Origin: Vicia villosa
Taxonomy: Eukaryota; Streptophyta; Magnoliopsida; Fabales; Fabaceae
Direction of reading: 5' to 3'
NCBI RefSeq assembly: GCF_029867415.1
Contig: NW_026705187.1
Location: 124,001-188,000 of the forward strand
DNA length: 64,000 bases
Below are positions 36,201 through 47,700 of this stretch, in pieces. Made by a program: the position numbers and the translations under genes. The first letter of the stretch is position 1; each line of letters begins with the position of its first letter. A model generated the notes under the pieces. It saw nothing but the letters and a program-made list of their open reading frames with translations, was not told where the DNA came from and did not search any database.

Positions 36201-38359
36201 TTTAGAGTGGTGAGAAATCAGTTAGAGATTGAGAAGTTTTGTGAGCCATTGGATTGAAATCGGTTAGAGAATTAAGGGTGGGGATCTGTCAGTTATGAAT
36301 TAGTTAGAATTCTGTTGGCTTGTTGGAAGGTGGTTAGAAGCAGTTAGTAATTTGTTAGGAGGAGGTTATAGGAATGAATTCTGTTATGTAAGTTGGAAGG
36401 TAGTTATGAATGAGATGGTTAGTTTCAGTTGGATTCAGTTAAGGTTGGTTACAAGCTGTTTTTTCTGTTACTGGTTATGAGCTGGCAATTAGAGTTGGTT
36501 ATATTTAGGTTTGAAAAGAAAATAGTTAGTTATAGGTTTTGTTTAGTTTGGATTTCTGTCATGAAGCTGAATTAGTGTGAACTGTTTTTGAATTCTGGTT
36601 TTGCTGCAGGTTGTGTTGATTTGAAGTTGCTGGCTGATCCATCTAGGATGCTACTGACTTTGAACAAGCTGAGTGACGCTGAATTGGAAATATTCACATT
36701 ATCGCAATGAGCTGAACCGTCATAGACGTAACAGGAGAATAGTTTCAGTTTGGATTCATTGACATGTCTATGCAAGTCTGTCCCGGGAATAAATTCTGTC
36801 ATGGCATGGATGTTGATTTCTTTTGCCTTGATGTTATGCTGCAAGTCTGTATAAGTGGCGAACATGTTCGAAGTTGAAACCATTAATTGATTCCTTGCAT
36901 TGTAGCTTCAGTGAGAACCAAAGGTTAGCTATGAATTCTGAACTTGCACAATTTCCCGAGCTTGTTGGCATTTCTGTTCTAGGGCTTCTCTTTCGATTTT
37001 CTTGTATATTGGATTGTATGCATGATGCGAAGTGAACATGTATGTAACTGTTTTGGTTTCGAATGCGGTTAGGGATTTATTGTAACTGGTTTATGCATGC
37101 TCTGTATGACATTGCTCTTTTTTTTTGTTCAGATGGCAGGCTGAGATTAAGTCGACACGATGGTAATTATCTTTGTTACCACTCTTTCCACCGATTTCTC
37201 TTTTCTGTTATGATAGGAAGCTGCTGAATTGTGTATGTATTATGACTGGTTATGCTGTTTTTCAACATGCAGGCAGCAGGTTGGCTCAATGAACGGGAAC
37301 AGAAGGTGGGCTTATGGTCATAAAGCTTGAAGATCGAAATAGCAAAATCGGAAGTGTGTCTAGAATAGGATTTGGATTTTTTCTTTGTAGTTTTTGATGT
37401 GAATGTCTCAGTGTAATAACATGGAATTGATTTTGTGTAATTGTGGATGAACTTTGGATGTCGTAATGATAATGGGAATTGAAAGAATGTATAGATCGAA
37501 TGAATTTGGACCTTAGTAAAGGGACTTGAAATGGATGTATAGACACTCGACTTTTGTATTGACTTATATTTCAACCAAATACAGATGAAGTTTTACTTCT
37601 ATTCTTTCCAACTTTGAATTTCTCTTCATGCTTCAATATCTACTATGAGTATAGAGCCTTTCAAATGAAATTACCCATATCCCATCTTGAATGAGGAGAT
37701 CCACATGACTTAGTTAGCAAATGTCAACCTTCCTAGGTCGACCTGTAGACCAAGTGTTAATTTATGCCGAATGGGATTATCTTTAGATCTCTTTCCTTTT
37801 TCTGAATTTGTCATGTCTTGGATGGAATGCTTCTCAATATAATAGCCACTTGAATAGTAATACTCAATATGAAGTAAAGTGGATTTCCAAGGATTCGGTC
37901 ACCAGAAAGTCAACCCTTTCTAGTTGACTTTGTTGACCAAAATTCAAACCTTTGTAGGAATAAACTTTATCTTCTCCTTTCACAATATGCATATAAAAAA
38001 TGGCTCTTATTCAACTTTGCATAGAAAATTCAACCGACTTGCCACCTTTAAATATACCATAACGCTTCTCTCGAAGTTCTTCATTAAGAAACTCAAGTAA
38101 ACATTAGTTGTACTAAGATAACTTGTATCTCAAATAACCACAACAAACCCTAGTCCAGTGAAGGTCGCGAGTTTTTAGTCCATCATCACCCGGTACAGAG
38201 AAATGAAACTCGACTCTTTCCCAGATCATTGATCCAATGCCAAGTTTATTGATTAATGAATGTATGATGTGTTAGATGACCTAATGGAAGGTATGCAGGT
38301 AACATGAGAAGCTTAAGCCAGTTAAAAGTTAAAGGGTAGGACAAATTTGGGGTATGACA
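33229..38359 (-). repeat. 3' LTR of Ogre 1 (left)
   Basis: On the plus strand from TGTCGCACGC to GGTATGACA. It includes a GAT-rich trinucleotide tract (about 36035-36095), a GC-rich block (35390-35830) and a TTGAC-rich segment (37720-38035). Confidence 0.95.
36188..36200 (-). promoter_or_regulatory. TATA box of Ogre 1 LTR (left copy)
   Basis: The minus strand reads CTATATAACAGGACC about 2.16 kb into the LTR. The right copy has the same box at about 47757-47769. The Ser-rich minus-strand ORF at 35687-36151 (and 47256-47720) begins just downstream and lies in the transcribed leader; it is probably not a gene. Confidence 0.45.
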
Positions 38360-38370
38360 GCTGCCCCTAT
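38360..38370 (-). other. Polypurine tract of Ogre 1
   Basis: The minus strand reads ATAGGGGCAGC directly before TGTCATACCCC of the 3' LTR, the typical Ogre plus-strand primer. Confidence 0.8.
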
Positions 38371-38683
38371 TTAACCGTCTTAAACCTGAAGGTGAGATTG
38401 GCGCTAGCCTTTCGAACATTCGAGGTAGAAGAAGATTAAATATCAAGACCTGAAATTTGTCCTAAAAAGATGGTATGAGTGTTATTCTTATTATTGTTTT
38501 GATATCTGCTGGGGAAAGAGAGTTTTCTGTTTTTTTCTGATGGAAAAGTTTACAGTGGGTAATGGGTTTGAATGGAGATAGCTTATAACGTGGTAGCGGT
38601 GCCGACACGGGGTTTTCAAAGAGAATGGTTGTATGAAACAATGATCGAAAGGAAAAGACTTCGTGCAATTTACGACTCAACAT

Positions 38684-39100
38684 CAGGAATAAGATCTCGT
38701 GGCGATCTATGACTCAACATCGAAAGAAGATCTCGTGGCGATCAACTCGTCAACAGAAGAAAAGGGAATAAGATCTCGTGGCGATCTCATGACTCAACAT
38801 CGAAAGAAAATCTCGTGCGATTTTCCACACTTTGGAAAGGAATAAGATCTCGTGGCGATCTTATGACTCAACATCGAAAGAAAATCTCGTGCGATTTTCC
38901 ACACTTTGGAAAGGAATAAGATCTCGTGGCGATCTTATGACTCAACATCGAAAGAAAATCTCGTGCGATTTTCCACACTTTGGAAAGGAATAAGATCTCG
39001 TGGCGATCTTATGACTCAACATCGAAAGAAAATCTCGTGCGATTTTCCACACTTTGGAAAGGAATAAGATCTCGTGGCGATCTTATGACTCAACATCGAC
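38684..39100. repeat. 74 bp tandem array in Ogre 1
   Basis: A 74 bp unit starting GGAATAAGATCTCGTGGCGA repeats with exact period at 38839, 38913, 38987 and 39061; less regular units precede it (38684, 38765). Each unit contains GATCTCGTGGCGATC and AAATCTCGTGCGATTTT, both near-palindromes. Tandem arrays just inside the 3' LTR are a known feature of Ogre elements and can seed satellites. Confidence 0.92.
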
Positions 39101-41639
39101 TCGACATCGAGGGACGGAAGAAGACATTGTGTCAGACACTCATCAGAGATTGAAGATACCTCGCATCGGCACCGTGGTTGGAAGAGATTTGAGATGTAGT
39201 AGCAGATATCAATCGGAATTTATAAGGACAACCTTTTGTGTGGGGATGTATTATTGTCTTGATTGAGTGATGATTTGTATTATCTGGCTTATGCTTTGTA
39301 TGCATGTTTGAATTTTGATGCATGGCGTAATGATCCCCTTTGATGGATATGCTACGCTTTTGAGGATGCAATGTTATATGCAATGGAAACTATATGCAGA
39401 GTGCCAAATAAAGGCCTTAGTGAGATAAACACCAGGGTGAATCCCCTTAGTGTTAAGGACCATGTGGAGGTGCCAATAGATGTTGGACTTTGATTTGTAA
39501 GATGCACTTTTCTTTGACTTGAAGAATGATTTCTGACTTCTCACCATGTGCCACTGCTTGGAGGATTTTCAGCTTAAGGAGATTCCCTCGATTCACTATG
39601 TTGGGGATGAGAAGTCCAAGTAACGAACCTTGATTAGGGAAGTAGAACAGCTCCTAGGAGAAATAAACTCCTGTGCTTGAGGAATGGAACAAACTCTCGG
39701 GTGAAAATAACTCCGTGTTTGGGGAGAGACCAAGTTTCCAGGAGCAATAAACTCCTATGCTTGGGGGGGGGGGGGGACAAGATTTTGCCCCAAGCTTCGT
39801 GACTTATGGAGGAATTTGCCCCAAAGGATCCTTGGAGAGATTTGTCGAATCTCGACTTAACTGCCCCAGATTGGTCAAACTCAAGAGATATTCCTCGACA
39901 TGATTGCCCCAGATTGATCAAAACTTGAAGAGATTTATCGACATGATTGCCCTAGATATGTTGAACTTGATAGAGATTCCTCGACTCAATTGTCTCAGGT
40001 TAGGTACATCTTACTAGAATCCTCAATCTTTCTTTGTTTTGAAGTCATACAAATATGGAAACAACTTTACCACGCTCAACGGAGTCTTCAAACTCTTCCC
40101 CTCAAGGTAATCAAGGAAAGCATTAACTGTTCATGCCCAACGGAGTTCTTTGGATAACTTGCCCCTTGATAATCAGTCTCTGAAACGATTAGCTTTTTAC
40201 TCCACGGAGTTCTCAAGTCTCTTGTGCTTTGACATGATCAAGTTGCTCACTGATTCTCATCCTGAAATTTCTTTGATGTTTAAGCAGATGTTTGTATGCA
40301 AAAGAATGTTAATTCTAGGAATGATAATTCTAATGCAAAGTGTACGTTAGTCTTGAAGTTTAACGAAACTTTTTTATTGAAATGAGGTTGCGACCTCTTG
40401 TGAATGGATCACTAGTTGACACAACCCCGATTTTTGCATGTAGAAGATAAAGCAAGCATACGATACCAACATGGAAATGAGTCTCGCTTCATTGGGAGTA
40501 AGTTAAACGCTATCTCATAGGGGTGTGCTTTCAAAATAACCCTACTTCAATTAGGACTTTTGAGGGTTGTAACTTGGCCAGGTTCACGGTTTTCAGAAAA
40601 CAAAGGATTTTAGGCTCAAAATTATTTGGTACCCACCCCCTTCGTGATGTTCTCCATTCCTAGGTTCAATTAACTCAACATGAGTGTTCACTCCTCACAA
40701 GGAATTTGGAATGGTTGAGGAATCAATGAGGTTTTTTGGACATGGCAGTCACTTCATCTCGCATTTTTGGTGTCTGATCACACGACTTTGTTCTTTTGAT
40801 AAGGATTTTTATTTTGTAATCCTTATTTTTCGCTTCTGTTTTCCCTAACTTTTGCCTGGACAAATTCTCTTGAATTTTATTTTGGAGTCCAGCGGGATGC
40901 CCTAACTTTTGCCTAAGTCACTTATTTTCATGTTATTGACTTAGCGGGCTCTCTTTTTTTTTATTCTCCTTTTTTGAACAAGTCGTGTGATATCGCGTTG
41001 CTCTCGATTTGTTTGAAATATTGTGACTGCCTCATTCTCTGATTGGTGAGGGATAACCATTGAGGCATCGTCTTCTTTTGACCTCTTGATGGAATAAGGA
41101 TAATCATTGCGGTTTTGAAATTCCTCAACCTTTTGAAGGATAACCCTTGTTGTATCCTTAGATGCATACCCTTTTGGTGAGTTTTGAACACTCGATCAAG
41201 TTAAATGAACACTACCCTGCCCCAAGGTTAAAATAAGGGTTTTTTATGATTAGAAAAGAAACTCCTTCTCCAGGGCTCAAAGGGGTTTACGAGGGTCTAT
41301 CTCCCTTATATCTCCGGTGTTTGGGGATTTGAAACAATGCCTGTACATCCTCAGTAGGGTTTTTATTCGAAAACACATGATTAGAGATTTTTCATTTTTA
41401 TCTTTCATCATTCTCCCTCAGCTTTTTGCATAAGCAAGCAATTAGTAAAGTTGGTATCGTAATGCCAAAAACATTTTATGAGTGAAAACGAATGGGTTTC
41501 TTCAAGACAAACATAAACAATGTATTTATTTTCATTCAGAAATTAACAAGTTTTTACATGCTATCAATGCTTAAACAAACAATGAAATGTTACAAATGAG
41601 AATGCAATAAAGAAACTAAATGAATGCCATTGTTGAGGA
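39101..41639 (-). other. Ogre 1 internal non-coding region
   Basis: No ORF with Pol motifs on either strand. Degenerate 50-60 bp repeats containing TTGCCCCAGATTG and CTCGACATGATT lie at about 39840-40010, a 14 bp poly-G run at about 39763-39776, and a CCCTAACTTTTGCCT phrase twice (40843, 40901), also seen in Ogre 2 at 60259. Confidence 0.6.
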
Positions 41640-42615
41640 GACTTGACTCCGTCTGGACTTATTGATCTTGAATACTTTTTGCAGTTCTTTCCAAACACTT
41701 CAGATTACTCCAAAAGAGAACTCCAACGAAGTCACCTATGAGTCGTAAACTTTTGCCTTGCTTTAGGGATTCGAGCAATGCGAGTGATGCAATGCTCAAG
41801 ATAAGAGTACGTCTTGCTTATCCCTCGTGCGGGAGCCCCAAGCATAGTTGCTAGAGTAGTAATCGCCATCCTAAATGGAAAGAATCTTGCACGACCATCA
41901 ACTCAAGAGAGCTACTTGTGGTGAAGAAGACCTAATACTAGAATCTTAACCAATTGCGATTCCAACAAACAAGGAAACGAATGGGCACAAGGCAATAGAA
42001 TCACATCAATTTGTTTCTCATATTCTTCTCGTCTCTGTTAACTAGCAAGGCACTGAGAAGGAGATCCTGAGAAAAGGCAACTGATATAAGAAGTAGAACC
42101 TTGAGAATGAGAAGCATTGTGAAGAACACTCTTGATTATCACACGGAAGAAGATTCTGACGAAGTCACCCAAGAATTTGTAATGCTTTAGGGATTCGAGC
42201 AATGCGAATGATGCGATGCTCAAGATAAGAGTGTGTCTTGCTTATCCCTCGTGCGGGAGCCCCAAGCATATTCATTGAAGAAGTATTTGCCATCAAACAT
42301 GGAGGAACCTTGTGTGGTCACCAAACTTAGAGAAGCTACTTGTTGCAAGGAGAGTTCAAACACCAACTGAAATACCAACCTCCACGAATACAACTGAGCA
42401 CAAGAACCTTGAAAATGAGAGATGTTTCTACAGAACAATCTTGATTACCCTTTTCGGAAAAGATTCTGACAAAGTTGCACAAGGACTTGTGGTGTTTTTA
42501 TTATTATTATACCAACGAGTTCAAGGAAGCAGCTTTCTACAAAACAGGAAATACTTGAAATGAGAACACAGAAAGGAAATGATGATTGCCATAGTTGAGG
42601 AGACTTGACTCCTTC
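41640..42615 (-). repeat. Tandem duplication of about 420 bp in Ogre 1
   Basis: TTTAGGGATTCGAGCAATGCG to CCCCAAGCATA occurs at about 41763-41846 and 42184-42270, within longer diverged copies that also share GAGGAGACTTGACTCC (41636, 42598) and GAGAAGCTACTTGT-type phrases. Position next to gag suggests a duplicated 3' flank of gag. Confidence 0.7.
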
Positions 42616-42657
42616 TGGGCTTATTTCTTTTTGTGACACTTCATGGAATACGGACAT

Positions 42658-43749
42658 TCACTTGGGCACGGGCATTCCGTTCACCCACATGTTTCCTCCT
42701 TGAAGGGTTATATGTCTCTCGTCGATCAACTGTTGCACCTTGGCTTTGAAAGCGTTGCAGTCCTCGGTTGAGTGCCCTGCTGATCCAGCGTGGTACCCAC
42801 ATTGCACATTAGGGTCATGCCCAGGTGGAAACGGGCGTGGTGGAGGTTTCAGAGATTTGGGGACCACCAATGAGCTTTGCACTAGATATGGCAGAAGTTT
42901 AGTGTATGTCATAGGAATCTGGTCCAGAGGAGCATTTCTTCGTCCCAAATTACTTCTAGGTGGGTATTCTTGTTGATGATTCTGTTCAGGTGTCTTCTCC
43001 CTTTGATTTGGTTGTGAAACAATCGGAGACTGATGAAGTGGGAAACCTGGAACCCAAGATGGTGCATTTGAAGTAGATCTGACATAGAAGCATGAATCAA
43101 CCTTTCTTTCCACCACATGTGGAACCCTGTTTCCTTGAACAATCATACCCTCGGGGGTGAACAAAATCACTTTTGAATCAATGAGGTCTTGAACTTGATG
43201 TTTCATCGCCTTACAATTCTCAATGTCATGGCCAGGTGCCCCAGAATGGAACTCGCATCGAGCATTGGCATCAAATTTGGGAGGACGCTTTTCAGGCGTA
43301 GCCAAATCTCGTAGCTTAATCAACTGAAGTTCCAGCAAGCGAGGAAGTAACTGAGCATAAGGCAACAGGATAGGATTGAGAACTCTCTGAGGTATCTTAG
43401 GCTTTTTCCCACGCATTTGGCCCCCTTGATTCATTCTAGGGACATGAACAGATTGACATGGAGATAATGGCACTTGAAATTGAGGGAGAGCTCCCTGAGG
43501 CATTCCATGAGTGGAAAGGAATCCTATTGGGAAGAAGGAATCAACAACTTCTGTTGCAGCAGCAGGAACAACATCACCTTCCTTCCTTAATACCGTCTTC
43601 AGAACTTCCATGACCAAGCTCAATTGAGTCTTCAACTGACTATTCTCCTCTTTTAGTGCATCCTGATTACGGACCAAGTCTCGCATCTCCAACATAAGAT
43701 GACCCATTTGTTCCTTCATCTCATCCATTTCCTCAGGGAGTTGTTCCAT
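42658..43749 (-). CDS. Ogre Gag-like protein, 363 residues, possibly truncated
   Basis: Gag packages the element RNA. The ATG at 43749 opens MEQLPEEMDEMKEQMGHLML, a coiled-coil (residues about 1-60), then a Pro-rich middle. Two similar zinc-knuckle-like modules of the form C-x2-H-x5-H-x4-C follow: CEFHSGAPGHDIENC with KHQVQDLIDSKVI (about 180), and CGYHAGSAGHSTEDC with KAKVQQLIDERHI (about 320), each preceded by a LLPxLxxxxL helix and a PP(K/R) linker. This is the Gag style of Ogre/Tat Ty3-gypsy elements. The frame is open, but the upstream capsid region and all of pol are missing, so it may be a deletion remnant. The stop is reached right after GNMWVNGMPVPK. Confidence 0.75.
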   Translation of the reverse strand: MEQLPEEMDEMKEQMGHLMLEMRDLVRNQDALKEENSQLKTQLSLVMEVLKTVLRKEGDVVPAAATEVVDSFFPIGFLSTHGMPQGALPQFQVPLSPCQSVHVPRMNQGGQMRGKKPKIPQRVLNPILLPYAQLLPRLLELQLIKLRDLATPEKRPPKFDANARCEFHSGAPGHDIENCKAMKHQVQDLIDSKVILFTPEGMIVQGNRVPHVVERKVDSCFYVRSTSNAPSWVPGFPLHQSPIVSQPNQREKTPEQNHQQEYPPRSNLGRRNAPLDQIPMTYTKLLPYLVQSSLVVPKSLKPPPRPFPPGHDPNVQCGYHAGSAGHSTEDCNAFKAKVQQLIDERHITLQGGNMWVNGMPVPK

Positions 43750-44775
43750 AGTTGATCTTGGAGTTGTGGCGGTGAGAAGTCAAATCTGTTGTTGATCTTG
43801 GAATCTGAATAGAAATGGTCCCATAAGTCTTTGAAAGAACCATGAAATGCATGATAGTATGAATGCATGTTTCATTTATGAGAGATCCTAAAGTCTTTTC
43901 TCACACTTTCATCTTTCTTTTTCTTTTTTTTTTCAAGGCTTTATTTTGTATAGAATATCTTTTCTTTTCTTTTTTGCTTTTCTATTTCCTTTTTCTTTTA
44001 CATATCTTTTCTTTTCTTTTCTTTTCTCTTTTTTTTGGAAATAGACTTTAGGATCTTTCATAAATGGAGTGGACAAAGCAATGATGTTATGCAATGCAAA
44101 AGCATGGGATCCTCGGTCCATATAATCTTAGTAACCACTGTACAATCCTCTGAATAACTGATATAGGTCAGATGTCATGAGATCAAAAGTCCGACATAAA
44201 TATTACAGAACCATAAGAACACTAGTCACCAACAGAACTGGATAGTCACCAACGGTACCTGTCATGTATATCCCTCCCCACTCACAGGTGAATCTAAGTC
44301 AGGGTAAGGTCAATATGGCAACCAGCGTTATCAGTCCTCCTGAGGCACCACTATTGTTGCATCTACATGCCAACAATGGTACCCCATTTGGACCTCGACT
44401 GGGCGTGGGTCTCATGATCGCACTAGACAAGACCTGACATCTCATCGGCGTCATGACTATCCACTCTATCCTAGGTGTCCTATGTGTCAACTCTGGCCTG
44501 GATATTGGGCCTTTTACCTCATAGAAATAACCCACCCAACCTGCAAACAGTGAAAATATATGGTCCCGAAGGGGATCCCAATCCAGTCCAGATGCATGCG
44601 GAAAAAAAACATGATATGCAAGCAGGAAAGTAAACAGGATATGCGAAACATAAACTAAATACATAAAATAAATAAATGCACGTATAGACAAAACATAGCA
44701 CACCCAGTAAATAAACAAACAAACAGATAGGCTAGGATCGACTCACTAAGGATGGACCCGCAATAGGTCTAGCAA
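43750..44775 (-). other. Ogre 1 leader region
   Basis: Untranslated leader between primer site and gag on the minus strand, with a long pyrimidine-rich tract on the plus strand at 43905-44035 (TTTTCTTTTC repeats). No ORF of note. Confidence 0.55.
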
Positions 44776-44795
44776 CATCCCCAGCAGAGTCGCCA
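44776..44795 (-). other. Primer binding site of Ogre 1
   Basis: The minus strand reads TGGCGACTCTGCTGGGGATG, two bases after the 5' LTR end. This is the arginine-tRNA-type site usual in Ogre elements. Ogre 3 has a variant at 63468. Confidence 0.88.
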
Positions 44796-44797
44796 GC

Positions 44798-47700
44798 TGT
44801 CGCACGCTCGCGAAAAATGAACAGAGTCGTCACCAATATATTTATCCCATAAGGGAAAGGAATACCAGGAAACCTAACAAAGGAAGGAACAGGGTCTTGC
44901 GACCAGAGAATCAAGGTACGGGAGTCGGTTACGCGAGGGGAAGGTACTAGCACCCCTCACGCCCATCGTACTCGATGGTATCCACCTATGTTTGTTTCTA
45001 TCTAAAGGGTGTATATCTACGTCTATGTCTATATGCGAAATGAATGCAAAATGTAGGGAAAATAAAGAATTGTACTCGCACGGGCCCTACCCCGCTGCCT
45101 ACGTATCCTTTTCAGGAATCAGAGTTACCGTAGCTCGGCTAAAGATTTTCTGTTTGTTTTTTGTGTTTTTTAGTTAGGCGGAGTTAAGGCTCGCGCTCTT
45201 GCATAAGGGATCGCCTAGGATGCAATAGAGCGGAGATAACATGCCCTTAGAAAGAAGAAAAAGAGAGATTGGTTTGTGTCTTTTAGGGTAATTCCATGAT
45301 GAAAAAACCCACTACAAGGCTTCGCATCACTTCCTTACTTTGTTTTAAATCTGATCATTTATTAGTGTTTTATGTGTTTTTGGTTGATATTTTTTATGGG
45401 GATTTTAATTTGTGACTTAGATCATACCAAAAAGAATTTTGTTTTTTTTTTGAGTATTTAGAGAATGCACATCGAGGTCTACACCACAATCGATTCTCTA
45501 AATAACGGATAAGAAATACATCGAAATCTACATTCCAATCATTTTTTTTCCGTTTAGTAGAAAAGAACGTACATCGGGGCCTACACCCCAATCATTTCTT
45601 TCCTACTACGTGGGGAAGAACGTACATCGGGGCCTACACCCCAATCATTTCTTTCCCACCATATATCAGAAGAGTCACGGTATGATCTTTGTCAGTTTTT
45701 TATTGAGTGTTTTAGAGTTAAAAAAGGAAAAGAAAATGAAATAGGGAACTAGTCTAACATCCTGATCTATGTTATTCTAATCCTTACCATTACCTAAAGG
45801 AAATACTAGGGTTGAAGAATGTATCACTATATCAAACACATGAAATTATATACAAAGAAACACTGAACAAAGTGAATATTTACATACGAAAAGAAAATTC
45901 AATTGAAAATAGAAGGACAGCATCTAAAAAATCAAATTTAGGTTCTAAAACCCTTTAAACATCTCTAATAGCACCTGTAAAAAGAAATCAAGGCCATTGC
46001 ATAAATGCAAGCCAAATTATGGACAAAATTCACTTGGTTACCCATTTAGAAACATGCTTCAATCGGGCATAGAAACATTAATGAAATTCTAATCAAAACA
46101 GAGAATTGGACTTTTATTTTTTATACACAACATCATACATGAGCCTACTGATATCACACAAAAAATGGGAATTTAATTCTACTCTTAAGACATTTAACAA
46201 AATTATTTCGTAAAACATAGAAAACATAAAAGGAGAATGAACACATGTGGAGAAAAGATTTATTAAAAATAGTAAAACAATTCTAAAAATCTACAAAAAA
46301 TGCCACAATTATCTACACATATAGAAGTACCCAAAATGTATTTTTGTTTATTTTTTATTGCATGGGAAAATGACTTATAAAGCCAAAGTTATGAAGAAAA
46401 ACAGATTTCAAACCAAAATACAATTCTGCCTAAACTAGGGGTGTAAAAGCAATGTTAGCCTGAACAGGAATTAGTTGTAAGCGCGTTTGGGCCCAACGAA
46501 TGGGGGTGTGGAAAACAACGTTGGCGCTAGGCCCAGCAGTTGTTTTTTATTGTTCAATCTTTTCATGTCCAAAAATGGTGGTGCGTGGGCCTGTATGGGG
46601 TGTAAACGGAATATGGTGGTGCAGTAGAAGTGAGGGCGCAAGGCCCATAATCAGAGGCCCAGGGATCAGTTTTTTGTTGTAGATTTTCTTAGTGCCAAAA
46701 AAGGCGTGGGCCTCAGGTGGGGTGTAATGAGCATTTCGTGGCCCAACAGTATTGTTTTCATTTTTGTTCATGTTTCTTCATGCAAAAAGATGGTGATGGG
46801 CCAATAGGGGGTGGATGTAAGCAATTCGGGGCCCAATGTGTTTTATGATCCACTTGATTTATTCAGAAATAATAATTAAAAACAATTAATAAAAAAGTAA
46901 ATAGAATTGGGAACTTAGGGTTACCAATGTGACGTTCCCAATTCTCTTCTCCTTCCTCTTGCTCGCCGCCGCGAACAAAGCGTGTTCAACCTCTCTCGAC
47001 TCAGCCGAACGGCGTGACGGATAACCCTCCCTCTCCGATCAAATCACCGGCCGCCGTGGATAGAGAACACGCAACCATCGTCATCATCTCGTCTTTCGAA
47101 GTCTCTCCGATTCGAATCGTTCATTTGGAGCGCAGCGTGAAGATTGTCGAAGACAACCAGAGGAGAGTTCTTCAACTTCTTCTTGATTCTTTCTTGGCTT
47201 CGTCGCTTGTGAGTCGTCACGGTATTGAAATTGCGGAGCTGTCGAGGGCGAATAATCACGAAGCCGGTATAGGAATCGATCGAAAACGACTCTTCTGGAG
47301 ATCGAATTCGCGAGATGGCGTGAGAGCGAGCAAAATACGAAGAAGAGATTTGAACCACTGAAGACTTGAATCCGATTCGAGCTCGTTACAGGTATCGATC
47401 TCTGTTTGGACTCCCTTCCAATTTCTGTTATGTTCTTCTATTCTTCTCTCTTCGTCTTCTGTGTTCTTCTGAGCGGTGTGAGCGGAGGGATGTTGAGAGT
47501 TGTTGTTCGTTTGGTGTGAGGATGAAGGATGAAGTTGGAGGTTGGTGGTGAAGAAGGTAAGGAAGATGATGTGATTGAAGCGCGAGAAGATTGAAAAGGT
47601 GAAGGAGGTGGATGAAGGTGATGGTGAAGATGATTGAAGTGATGAAGATGATGAAGATGATGATGAGTGGAGTGTGAGAATGGCGTGTGAATTGAGAGCG

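Noticed and set aside
38684..39100. CRISPR-like regular repeats
   Set aside because: Units are contiguous without unique spacers and lie in a plant retrotransposon; a tandem array explains them.
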